From: Ignavibacteriota bacterium
GTDB lineage: Bacteria; Bacteroidota; Ignavibacteria; UBA10030
Assembly (NCBI GenBank): GCA_003819715.1
Contig: RPQN01000023.1
Location: forward strand, 1 to 35,177
DNA: 35,177 nucleotides
Reading direction: 5' to 3'
Part shown: piece after piece, positions 16,591 to 24,151 of the stretch
Numbering within the stretch: position 1 is the stretch's first letter
Layout of the letters: every line of letters starts with the position of its first letter
Notes under the pieces: model-generated
The model's database searches: none
What the model saw: the letters and a program-made list of their open reading frames with translations, nothing else
Told to the model about the DNA's origin: nothing
Position numbers and translations under genes: made by a program

Positions 16591-16878
16591 TCAATGCTGG
16601 GCAAGGACTGCTTCTTTTGCGGCCTTTGCAACACGGAATTTTACGACTGTTTTTGCAGGGATATTAATCTGCTCTCCGGTCGCAGGATTGCGTCCGATAC
16701 GGGCTTTGCGATCAACCAGAACCAACTTACCGATGCCTGGTAACGTAAAAGAATTTTTCGCTTCCCGATACGCCAAACCGGCAATCTCTTCCAAAATCCC
16801 TACTGCATCTTTCTTCTTCAACTCAAACTTGCTTGCAAGATGAGCTGCAATCTGGCTTTTCGTCATTGCTTTTCCCAT
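16591..16878 (-). CDS. HU/IHF family DNA-binding protein
   Basis: 95 residues, normal family length. It contains MTKSQIAAHLASKFELKKKDAV, the LPGIGKLVLVDRKARIGRNPATGE arm signature in the usual place, and VKFRVAKAAKEAV at the end. It acts as a dimeric nucleoid protein that bends DNA and may also help the tyrosine recombinase of the neighbouring island. Translation may start at the first ATG (AGGG upstream) or at Met5. It stands alone, with its own terminator and a long AT-rich leader. Confidence 0.93.
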   Translation of the reverse strand: MGKAMTKSQIAAHLASKFELKKKDAVGILEEIAGLAYREAKNSFTLPGIGKLVLVDRKARIGRNPATGEQINIPAKTVVKFRVAKAAKEAVLAQH

Positions 16879-17301
16879 AGGAGTCCCTTTGTATGATTAA
16901 TTGTTTGTGAATTGTTTAGAAAACTTGCATATGAACAAGAGCGAACAATTGCCTAATCCCTTGTGATTCAATCTATCTGGAGGAAATATATGTTGTTTTT
17001 AATTCAAATGTCAACAAAAAAATCATTTTTCTTCAATGTTTTCAGCATCTTCTGATCTCTCCGAATCCCATTTTGTTAAAATTTGAACAAGAGGAATGAA
17101 TTTTTAGTTCACGTTATTTTAAAATTTCTTCGTTTGCGACGCGAAAACTTCATCTCTCTTCGTTATTTTTTTCTTCGAAACTCCGGAATTTGATTTTTTG
17201 ACGTGTATAATAACGCCTGATATCAATTATTGCTGTCCGTATAAAATATTCTTGCTTCTAATTCCGATGGGTAAGTTGATAACCGTCAAGAACCATCATT
17301 C

Positions 17302-17324
17302 ATATACAGTCGTTTATATACAGT
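17302..17324. repeat. Two direct ATATACAGT repeats
   Basis: ATATACAGT occurs at 17302-17310 and 17316-17324, a 14-base period. The ATACAGT core also occurs in inverted orientation as a pair at 26215-26236, just before the integrase. They may be arm-type binding sites for the recombinase or operator sites; this is inference. Confidence 0.4.
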
Positions 17325-17504
17325 GCGCTCAAATACTCGTTTTTTGAATCAGTTCAACTAAAAGACATCTTCAGAGAGTATAAATGAGCTTTTCTACGGT
17401 AATATGACTCACCTTCAAGTATAAACGATTATCTCATATCTACCCTAATGATTATCACTACCTGATATATGCAATTCAACCTTACCACATAGGCGCTAAG
17501 ATAT

Positions 17505-17535
17505 ACTGTATCTAATAGGTTTTATTAGATACAGT
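17505..17535. repeat. 13-bp perfect inverted repeat
   Basis: ACTGTATCTAATA (17505-17517) pairs with TATTAGATACAGT (17523-17535) around a 5-base loop. No U-tract follows on either strand, so it is not a standard terminator. It contains the same ATACAGT core seen near both island ends. Confidence 0.6.
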
Positions 17536-17584
17536 TCATTGAATGATTGACAATAGGAAGAGACTTGAAAGGATATACGGGATA

Positions 17585-17745
17585 AAGAGGGTGGTGCAGA
17601 CCTCCACCCTTCCATCGCTATTTGTAAACCACGTGGACGGAACGTTAGGAACTGGCTGCCGGTTTTTGAACAGGGAGTTTTTGTAAATACATTTATTGAA
17701 TGTATGAACCGAAAGATTTTAATTTCGGCTTTACTCCCCGGAGAT
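17585..17745. repeat. Hairpin-rich, GC-richer block downstream of the ATPase-DUF4435 gene
   Basis: Three short stems lie in a row: AGGGTGG/CCACCCT (17588-17610), ATACATT/AATGTAT (17687-17705) and CCGAAA/TTTCGG (17709-17728). A palindromic CCACGTGG lies in the gap before the second stem. The block is visibly richer in GC than its surroundings. It may be a relic of a mobile element or a structured RNA; I recognise no family. Confidence 0.35.
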
Positions 17746-17772
17746 ATTAATTCACATAGTTTGTTGCCATCA

Positions 17773-19368
17773 TCAATTGATTGTTGGTGTGAATAATTTT
17801 ATCGCACCAATAATTTCTTTCTTTTTATCACCTTTCAGCAACCGTAATATTAAGTTAATATATTCTCCTTCTTTTAACCCAAAATACGCTGCGATTCTCT
17901 TTGGAAGATTTTTTCTATTGTACAATAATAATATCTTTTCCAAACTACGTTCACTTATCGCCTGTTGATATATGGCTTTATTCGCTGAATATATTTTTGA
18001 GGTATCTAGACTAGCAATAACCTTATCAAGCCCGTCCTTAAGCCCTTTTTCTGTATCACTATCTTTGGAATAGGTTTTTAATTTATATTGTATTTCTCTT
18101 TCGGCACGATTTGCAATCTGAACATCAATTTCATCCTCAAGGCATTTAATGATAAAATCGGTTACGTCCTTAACCGTTTTGTCTGAGTCAAGATTTTGGT
18201 TAATTGCAACAAGCCTTAATAGAGGTTCAATGCAAAAAAGATTTTCAATTTCAGCGACATTGATAGTGAGTATTCCAGATTCTTTAAGTTTTTGAATTTC
18301 CTCTTCTGTTCTATAATCACTATCAATAATTCCATAAGCTTTCAAATGATGTAACATTGGTGTTTCACTAATCGCTTTTGTGGATTCAATAACTTTCTCA
18401 CAACTCCCCCTAGGAATAATATGGTATTCTGGATATACTTCTTGGTAAAGAATGTTGTCATAACTTGATTTTTCACCTTCGGAGAAAATAATATTCTTAC
18501 GATTACCAACAATTTCAATAGTTATATTTTCAGGGATTTCATTTAAACTTGGGATTTCATTCCACTCCCAACTTTTTTCTCCATTGTAACTCTTTATCCA
18601 TAATTTCAGACTTCCTTTTCTTGATGATGCAAAATCTAAATCATGGGTGATATATACTAGAAGCTTATTAGGGCATAATTCTTCAATTTTATTCCATAAC
18701 CTTGCCATCAATGACTTATGTAGATGAACTTCCGGTTCGTCAATGATTATTATTGAATTGTCATGAGCACAAAGACATTGTCCAATTAAGTACAATGTCA
18801 CTCTTTCACCATCACTCATTTCCTTTCCATGATATTTATCTTGACCTTCTTTATTTGCCATTACTTTGCCATCTTCAAAATATATTTCCCTTTGAGGCAT
18901 GATATCTTTCCAAAGTCGGATTATTATATCAGTAGGGGCATCAACAACTGGAACATATATTTCCTTCTCTTTTGCTTCTTTTGTGTATTGTCTGTCACGA
19001 TTTGCGGTTCTTGCAAATAATGTTGAAAGTAGTTTGTCATAATCAGTTAGCAAATGTGTGATAGGATTAGAACCCCATCTTGAACTTCTCTTATATTCTG
19101 GAATGGCATATTGGTCTTCTCGCCCATAAAATAAATTCCTCTCAGCTTGTTCTAAATTCATCAATGCAGCGAATTCAGGAATATTTAATGCTCTCTGAGC
19201 TGATATTCTGTGAACATCAATATTTTTTTGAAGCGTCTCTTCAATCCAGGAACCTAGACGTGTCTTACCAGAACCATTTGCTCCGATTAATACAAGGTTA
19301 TTTTCACACTGGAGTTCTTCATTATCTCCTGCTCCAGTTCTATTGGGGAGAACTACACTTGGCTTCAT
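17773..19368 (-). CDS. ABC-type ATPase fused to DUF4435 TOPRIM-like domain (single-chain AriA-AriB/PARIS candidate)
   Basis: 531 residues. The N-terminal ABC/AAA_15-21 ATPase has Walker A GANGSGKT (29-36), signature SDGER (185-189), Walker B IIIIDEPE (206-213) and switch His242 (YITHD). The C-terminal part (from about 290) matches DUF4435: FSEGE (295-299, TOPRIM acidic Glu), IIDSD (347-351, the DxD pair) and NVAEIENLF (370-378). In PARIS, the ATPase AriA holds the DUF4435 nuclease AriB until a phage protein such as Ocr triggers release and tRNA cleavage; fused single-gene versions are known. OLD and Gabija GajA are the main alternatives, but they use a different TOPRIM type. An AGGTAG site precedes the ATG. 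It is AT-rich, on the minus strand, and is the last gene of the island. Confidence 0.78.
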   Translation of the reverse strand: MKPSVVLPNRTGAGDNEELQCENNLVLIGANGSGKTRLGSWIEETLQKNIDVHRISAQRALNIPEFAALMNLEQAERNLFYGREDQYAIPEYKRSSRWGSNPITHLLTDYDKLLSTLFARTANRDRQYTKEAKEKEIYVPVVDAPTDIIIRLWKDIMPQREIYFEDGKVMANKEGQDKYHGKEMSDGERVTLYLIGQCLCAHDNSIIIIDEPEVHLHKSLMARLWNKIEELCPNKLLVYITHDLDFASSRKGSLKLWIKSYNGEKSWEWNEIPSLNEIPENITIEIVGNRKNIIFSEGEKSSYDNILYQEVYPEYHIIPRGSCEKVIESTKAISETPMLHHLKAYGIIDSDYRTEEEIQKLKESGILTINVAEIENLFCIEPLLRLVAINQNLDSDKTVKDVTDFIIKCLEDEIDVQIANRAEREIQYKLKTYSKDSDTEKGLKDGLDKVIASLDTSKIYSANKAIYQQAISERSLEKILLLYNRKNLPKRIAAYFGLKEGEYINLILRLLKGDKKKEIIGAIKLFTPTIN

Positions 19369-19614
19369 AACTACCTATCAATTATTAATTTGTCTGTTGA
19401 TGTATTTCGGTTGAGTTACTCTAATGAAATCATACATATTGCGTTACGACCACCTATGTTCGTTACGATAATATTTATAATTATTTAATCCGTTATCCAG
19501 AATATTTATTGCAACATGCGCGCGTTGTTTTAGAGATAACGGAAAATAATGAAGGTTCCATATTACCAACAGTCTTATAATCTATTTATAATGCAAATTA
19601 TTATTACCTGTAAA

Positions 19615-20553
19615 TTATTCTAACGGAATCCATTCTTTAAAGAATCTCACAATATCTCTTTTCTCCCCTTTATCCAATGGGATATTATAAGAGGGATTTC
19701 CAAAATACTTAATTATATTTTGTCTTTGAAGTTTTGATAACCCATAAGATGTTGCCCTAATGTCTTTTCCTTTTGCATTTATAGCCACTTGAAGTCTTTC
19801 GTTATTTGTGTCATGAAAACCATACCCTAAGAATCGGACTTTCTCAGATTGTTGAATTAATCGTTGTGCTTCAATAAGTTTCCCATCGGCAGGGTTGCTT
19901 TCATGAATTACCGATAAATGCATCATCCCATATAATATATTCTGTACATCATCCGTTGGTTCATATTTGCGATATATTTGATTGTTTTGCCATCCGAGAT
20001 TACCAATATGGCCATAGACATGAATGATAGGAATTTTATTCATTACCATTTTACAGTTATCAAATGAAAGATTCATGTATTCCTTTAATTGCGTAAACAG
20101 ATAATGTTCAAGCGACCTATCATAATTAAAAGTGATAAAACTTATTTGTTCCTTTTTAAGATTATCAATGTCTTTTCTTAATACTTCAAAAATCATTGAA
20201 TACCAATTCTCTTTATTATCTCTCGCAAATAATCGCGCTTCATTTTCATAAGGAATAAGAGCTTGTGCAATCACTGCCTTGCCAACATTTAGAAATTCAG
20301 GACGGGCTTGGAGGAAATCATCAATAGATTCAACCACTGCTTTTAATAGTGATTCTCGTAAACGTTGAATCTTTTCATATTCAAATTGACTAACAGAACC
20401 AATTAATTCTGTAGCCACCTTAGCGAGTACAGCCGTTTTTGAAGAGAGAGATATATTATCAATTATATCTGTTACAAGTTGGTAACCCGAAGGAAAACCA
20501 TAAGGTATGCTTGCTCCTGCACCGAGAATAAATACAGTTCTGCTTTTAAACAT
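19615..20553 (-). CDS. SIR2-like domain protein (candidate NAD-consuming defence effector)
   Basis: 312 residues. The N-terminus FILGAGASIPYGFPSG (residues 8-23) is the nucleotide-binding loop of the SIR2/SIR2-like superfamily. ITFNYDRSLE (140-149) holds the conserved Asn and Asp, HVYGHIG (178-184) the catalytic-type His, and RFLGYGFHDTN (240-250) the second nucleotide-binding segment. There is no zinc-binding Cys cluster, as in bacterial SIR2-like NADases (ThsA, DSR-type) rather than true deacetylases. Any fused sensor would have to be the C-terminal ~60 residues, so partner proteins may be separate. AAAGGA precedes the ATG. The next gene on the same strand, 246 bases downstream, is the ATPase-DUF4435 protein, so the two may be independent units. 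Confidence 0.75.
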   Translation of the reverse strand: MFKSRTVFILGAGASIPYGFPSGYQLVTDIIDNISLSSKTAVLAKVATELIGSVSQFEYEKIQRLRESLLKAVVESIDDFLQARPEFLNVGKAVIAQALIPYENEARLFARDNKENWYSMIFEVLRKDIDNLKKEQISFITFNYDRSLEHYLFTQLKEYMNLSFDNCKMVMNKIPIIHVYGHIGNLGWQNNQIYRKYEPTDDVQNILYGMMHLSVIHESNPADGKLIEAQRLIQQSEKVRFLGYGFHDTNNERLQVAINAKGKDIRATSYGLSKLQRQNIIKYFGNPSYNIPLDKGEKRDIVRFFKEWIPLE

Positions 20554-20629
20554 ATAATCCTTTCAGTCTTGAAGCATTCCATACAAATTTATTTAGAAGC
20601 TCTGGTGCACAACCTTCTTGAAACGCTGG

Positions 20630-21229
20630 TCATCCTACGCGTGGATTATCTTCTATTTTAATGGACGAAAGATATTTCTTTAGATTCTTTCTTGTTCTTT
20701 TATGAGACCTAGAATTGGCAATGGCTGTTTTTCGGTGCTTTATTATTTCTTTTTTATTCTCTTCAACAATTTCACTAAGTTTATAGGTAACAGTTGCAAT
20801 TTCATTTGCAATTATTTCTAATTGTGGAACGGTCGGCGGAGTGGTATCAACTTCAAATTTACCAATATTATATTTTGAATATCTGCGTTTTGTGACATAC
20901 GTTTTGAATGGCATCCAAAAAAAACCTAGAACTGCGTGAACATTAGTATTACGCGCTTTATTACATTTATTCATATCGGTTACGATTTCAGCAAATTTAT
21001 TCAATTGTTTTTTATCAACGATTCTATATCTAAACAAAACATCAAGTAAACGAAGGAGATTGATAAATGGTTCGTTAGCTGTTATTCGTATGTTTGCACC
21101 CTTATCTTCGCCAATTAGAAGCCCGATGGACCTACACATTTCATCTTCAAGCTTTGAAAGGTTTACAGTTATTAAACCAATAATATTTAAGTAATCTTTT
21201 TCGCGAAAGGAAGTTTCTATACCTGCCAT
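20630..21229 (-). CDS. HEPN-like protein with RNxxxH motif (candidate RNase)
   Basis: 199 residues from the ATG at 21229, chosen because GGAG lies 6 bases upstream; a TTG at 21241 would add four residues. The helical N-terminal ~110 residues follow a common bacterial HEPN pattern: a long helix with LSKLEDEMCRSIGLLIG, a second with FINLLRLLDVLF, and ARNTNVHAVLGF carrying R93-N94...H98, the Rx4H signature of HEPN ribonucleases. The C-terminal half is basic and helical (KHRKTAIANSRSHKRTRKNLKK). An RNA-cleaving toxin role is inferred. No obvious MNT antitoxin is next to it. The gene is separated from the SIR2 gene by about 76 bases. Confidence 0.6.
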   Translation of the reverse strand: MAGIETSFREKDYLNIIGLITVNLSKLEDEMCRSIGLLIGEDKGANIRITANEPFINLLRLLDVLFRYRIVDKKQLNKFAEIVTDMNKCNKARNTNVHAVLGFFWMPFKTYVTKRRYSKYNIGKFEVDTTPPTVPQLEIIANEIATVTYKLSEIVEENKKEIIKHRKTAIANSRSHKRTRKNLKKYLSSIKIEDNPRVG

Positions 21230-21404
21230 AATTGTCTCCAATATTATGGACTTTGCTGGATAACGATGGTAGCCTAGCCACCATCGTTAGTTTGTTCCAT
21301 CAATTCCTTATTACGTGTTCGTCCATTCCTTTTTTCAAATATATTATTGAAGTGATAAACATTAATTCTTCAATGCCTTCCAGTCTACCCTTCGTTCGTC
21401 TTAT

Positions 21405-21839
21405 CTACTTGAAATTCCCCAGGTCTTTTTGCCATCTAATTATTTCATTAACTAGTCGTTTTTGTAATATTTCGTTTCCACTATACAATGCTGACGAATC
21501 GGAGGGTGTTAATGGGTCCATCACTAATGATACTAACGATGTATAGATACTTTCTAATGTCCTTCGTGTGTCAGAGTCATGGAAATAGTCTCCCAATGCG
21601 ACCAACTCACTATATGGTTGAATAAATGTCGGCGTAGGAGCCACCATGCCTCCGGATGATACCTTTTCTGCCGGTTTAATAATTATCTGTGCCAGAATTA
21701 TGCATTTTCTTAAATCATCTTCTCGTTTATTTTTCTTCTCTCTACTATCAATGGCTTTTGTATATTTCGCTAAGACAATTGTGGCATATGCAAGAACAAC
21801 TGTTGCGAGAGCCATAATTATTTCTGTAAATAATTTCAT
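21405..21839 (-). CDS. Small membrane-anchored protein of unknown function
   Basis: 144 residues. One N-terminal membrane helix (EIIMALATVVLAYATIVLA, about 6-24) is followed by a charged linker (KAIDSREKKNKREDDLRK) and a soluble helical domain with LVALGDYFHDSDTRRTLESIYTS. No family recognised. AAAGGC sits 8 bases before the ATG. Its layout resembles the other single-helix proteins of this island cluster and it lies between the HEPN gene and the next anchored protein, all on the same strand. Confidence 0.7.
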   Translation of the reverse strand: MKLFTEIIMALATVVLAYATIVLAKYTKAIDSREKKNKREDDLRKCIILAQIIIKPAEKVSSGGMVAPTPTFIQPYSELVALGDYFHDSDTRRTLESIYTSLVSLVMDPLTPSDSSALYSGNEILQKRLVNEIIRWQKDLGNFK

Positions 21840-21887
21840 ACAAGTTGCCTTTCACTAATATTATTTGACTGTCTCCTATGAATGCAA

Positions 21888-22328
21888 TCAATATGTACTT
21901 ATATCCTCAAGGCGCCATTTATTAGTACTTTCAATATATCTGATTTTTACAACGAAGTTCGTTCTTATCACAGCACCAAATGAATTTTGTGAGTCAACGT
22001 ACGATGATATAGTAAATGTTACGCCATCCTTAGTACTTATATTGGATTCAGACATTGATGCAAAATCAGCCGATGCAGGGGATGTAAGTTGTTCTTTGAT
22101 AAAATGTTTAGCCATCGTGTAAGCATTTGTTCTTAAGGAATCCTTACTTTGAGTTCCGCTATCCGAAAACAGATTTGCTATTACTATGAATGCAAAGACA
22201 CCAAGTATTATATACCAATATTTTTTTCTCTTCTTTGCCTTTTCCTCTTCTTTAAACTTATTCTGAATTTGAAGCTTTGCAGATTCTTCAGCATAAATCC
22301 TATCTCGGTCTTTCTGTGATAATTCCAT
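21888..22328 (-). CDS. Coiled-coil/TM protein with conserved C-terminal domain
   Basis: 146 residues. A highly charged N-terminal coil (KLQIQNKFKEEEKAKKRKK) leads into one membrane helix (about 38-53, YWYIILGVFAFIVIANLF), placing a small domain outside the cytosol: AKHFIKEQLTSPASADFAS, then ISSYVDSQNSFGAVIRTNF and KIRYIESTNKWRLEDI. I recall this SPxxAxF...SYVDxQNSFGAxIR pattern from many short bacterial membrane proteins, often with an N-terminal zinc ribbon that is absent here; its role is unknown. A GGAGG ribosome site precedes the ATG. The 48-base gap to the next gene suggests co-transcription. Confidence 0.75.
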   Translation of the reverse strand: MELSQKDRDRIYAEESAKLQIQNKFKEEEKAKKRKKYWYIILGVFAFIVIANLFSDSGTQSKDSLRTNAYTMAKHFIKEQLTSPASADFASMSESNISTKDGVTFTISSYVDSQNSFGAVIRTNFVVKIRYIESTNKWRLEDISTY

Positions 22329-22639
22329 ATATCCTCCACTTATTAAATCTCTTTACATCTCTTTCATATATTTCACTCACCTATATTCTACCCACCAAGT
22401 TGCTAGCAATAAAGAGTGATGGTATCAAGTGTTTAATTAAAATCAGATGGACGAATACAAATAGATAAAGGTGGAGAATTGTTTTTAAGTGGAAGCCTCT
22501 CTGGTAAAGGTCGTTTAATCTTACATAAATGGAAGGTTATTGTCGTAATTAATGCGTCATATATTCGTTACCAAACTCCAGATAGTTGTTGGTATAAAAA
22601 TGAATGTCATTTAGAATGGGATAGAATACGATGCTTTTA
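22329..22639. other. 311-base intergenic gap inside the island
   Basis: AT-rich. I see no convincing gene, hairpin or repeat here. It should contain the promoter of the two small anchored proteins on the minus strand. Confidence 0.5.
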
Positions 22640-23566
22640 TTATTTATTTTCCCCTTTTATAATTGCTTTTACTTCTGTTCTAATACGTTCCATGGCAACC
22701 ATAGATTTTCCAATTAAGTATTTGTTCTTACACTTTGGGCAATAATAGTTAGAACTTGATTGCATTATCGCGCCAACGACAAATGCTGAAGGACTATCAC
22801 CAACATTTATTTTATTATATTCATAAAATAATAATGGTGTCCTATCTATTGGACAGAGAGGGTCTACATTAAGTTCGCCTGTCCGTTTTTCATATTCCCA
22901 CAAGACATCCGCATGTTCTACATATTTATTATCACGCATAACACTTACCATATCTCTTAATCGTTTCTTTTCATTGATTTTTAATATTGCAGGAATAGCT
23001 GAATTGACTTTTTCAAACGTGGCATCATCCAGTGGCAGATATGGTTTACAAGCACATTTCTCTATAGGGCAACTATAGCCACCGTTCATAGTTTTTGACG
23101 GAATTAATTTTGCTTCATGAATTGGACAGTAGTGGGCTCTTTCTATTTCGCCGTCTACTATGCGCCATTTTACATCTAAGTATTTTACAAATTCCTCAGA
23201 GTGTTTTTTCCTCTGAATCTCTTTTGGCGTTACACTTATCTCATTAATTATTTTCTTGGGCTCTGTTAAAGGAATAACCTTTTCGGTAGAGACAATGCCA
23301 GACGTTTTGTTTCTTCTTGGTATATATTTTACCGCAGTCATGATAATTACTAATTGGATAAATATTGCAATAATAAATGTTTGAAATGACCAATCAATAA
23401 TTGGTTTCTGCCACATGGTATATAAGTAAGGGACTATTAGATTCCACAATGGAGTGAACCATTTGAAAGTGAAATGGTCAAATATAAAATAGGCGAAAGT
23501 AATAATCTTTATCCAAGTTTCATACTTAATGTATATTTGTTTAATATTATGTAATACATTAATCAA
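22640..23566 (-). CDS. Two-helix membrane protein with zinc-ribbon-like Cys pairs
   Basis: 308 residues. Hydrophobic segments lie at about 19-50 and 63-80. The cytosolic part holds CPIH (147-150) with CPIEKCAC (166-173), and CPID (238-241) with CPKC (276-279): two candidate zinc knuckles. The stretch between them is helical (KVNSAIPAILKINEKKRLRDMVSV). No family recognised. The start is TTG, supported by AAAGGA 7 bases before it and by its position 18 bases after the XRE regulator stop, which makes the two an operon. The membrane anchor with paired zinc motifs could serve as a sensor or assembly platform; that is inference. Confidence 0.7.
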   Translation of the reverse strand: MINVLHNIKQIYIKYETWIKIITFAYFIFDHFTFKWFTPLWNLIVPYLYTMWQKPIIDWSFQTFIIAIFIQLVIIMTAVKYIPRRNKTSGIVSTEKVIPLTEPKKIINEISVTPKEIQRKKHSEEFVKYLDVKWRIVDGEIERAHYCPIHEAKLIPSKTMNGGYSCPIEKCACKPYLPLDDATFEKVNSAIPAILKINEKKRLRDMVSVMRDNKYVEHADVLWEYEKRTGELNVDPLCPIDRTPLLFYEYNKINVGDSPSAFVVGAIMQSSSNYYCPKCKNKYLIGKSMVAMERIRTEVKAIIKGENK

Positions 23567-23584
23567 AGGTGAGTCCTTTTATCA

Positions 23585-24079
23585 TTAATCATTATAAATA
23601 ATCTGAAGGGCTTTTAATATTTTATCTAATTTATCTTTTCTGGGAAAACATAATCCACGGACATAAAGTGAAACTAAGCTTCTATTATCACCTACCTTTC
23701 TTGCTAAATCAGATTGGTTCATTCCTGTTTCTTTCAATCTATCGCGAATGAGTTTCGCAAGTTTTTGGTTTCTTGGTCTTTGTTTATGTTCCGCCTGTAA
23801 CAGTTTGTCATATTCACCAGCTGTTTCTAATCCGATACTATGTGCTAGCATAGTTTTATACTCATATGAGGATGAAACACCTTTTTGTTTAATAAGATAT
23901 AGATTGTATTCATTCATTGATTTAAAGCCATGCTTTTTCGCAAGAAAAGTCTGATAATCTGTGTATTTTTTAAATCCTTTTTTCTTGGCTATTTCTTCAA
24001 AGTAATATTTATAGTCAGATAATTCGGTGTTATCTTTCTGGTGTTTAATATGTTTATTATCAGAGTCTCTTTTTTCCAA
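23585..24079 (-). CDS. XRE-family regulator with four tandem 16-residue repeats
   Basis: 164 residues, TTG start with AGGG 8 bases upstream. Residues 31-94 are four exact-length 16-residue repeats: AKKKGFKKYTDYQTFL, AKKHGFKSMNEYNLYL, IKQKGVSSSYEYKTML, AHSIGLETAGEYDKLL (consensus GF/GV at 5-6, EY at 11-12, L at 16). A degenerate fifth unit may precede them. Residues about 104-160 form an XRE/HTH_3 domain: LIRDRLKETGMNQSDLARKVGDNRSLVSLYV. The HTH should bind DNA; the repeat helices probably mediate oligomerisation or ligand contact. It is first in an operon with the zinc-ribbon membrane protein. Confidence 0.8.
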   Translation of the reverse strand: MEKRDSDNKHIKHQKDNTELSDYKYYFEEIAKKKGFKKYTDYQTFLAKKHGFKSMNEYNLYLIKQKGVSSSYEYKTMLAHSIGLETAGEYDKLLQAEHKQRPRNQKLAKLIRDRLKETGMNQSDLARKVGDNRSLVSLYVRGLCFPRKDKLDKILKALQIIYND

Positions 24080-24151
24080 GATAACACCCTGTTGGAAATG
24101 CGATTTGTTTTAGATAGGCTTATATATTCATATCACAATATTTACAAATAT

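Larger units (their letters stand above)
16879..17772. other. 894-base AT-rich gap; left boundary zone of the island
   Basis: No gene is supported. The first ~100 bases should hold the HU promoter. The gap then contains a pair of ATATACAGT direct repeats (17302-17324), a 13-bp perfect inverted repeat (17505-17535) and a GC-richer, hairpin-rich block (17585-17745). Base composition drops toward the island. I could not find a partial tRNA-Asp copy that would fix the left attachment site. Confidence 0.5.

Noticed and set aside
17203-17212. GTGTATAAT as a left attachment core matching TGTATAAT before tRNA-Asp
   Set aside because: The shared stretch is only about 8 AT-rich bases, which is expected by chance; no longer identity follows.
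17505-17535. Rho-independent terminator at the 13-bp palindrome
   Set aside because: No U-tract follows on either strand.
17300-17540. CRISPR array from the repeated ATACAGT motifs
   Set aside because: Repeat units are too short, irregularly spaced, and there is no cas gene or regular spacer structure.
22479-22745. Plus-strand 88-residue frame in the island
   Set aside because: TTG start with no proper ribosome site, and most of it is antisense to the zinc-ribbon membrane gene.
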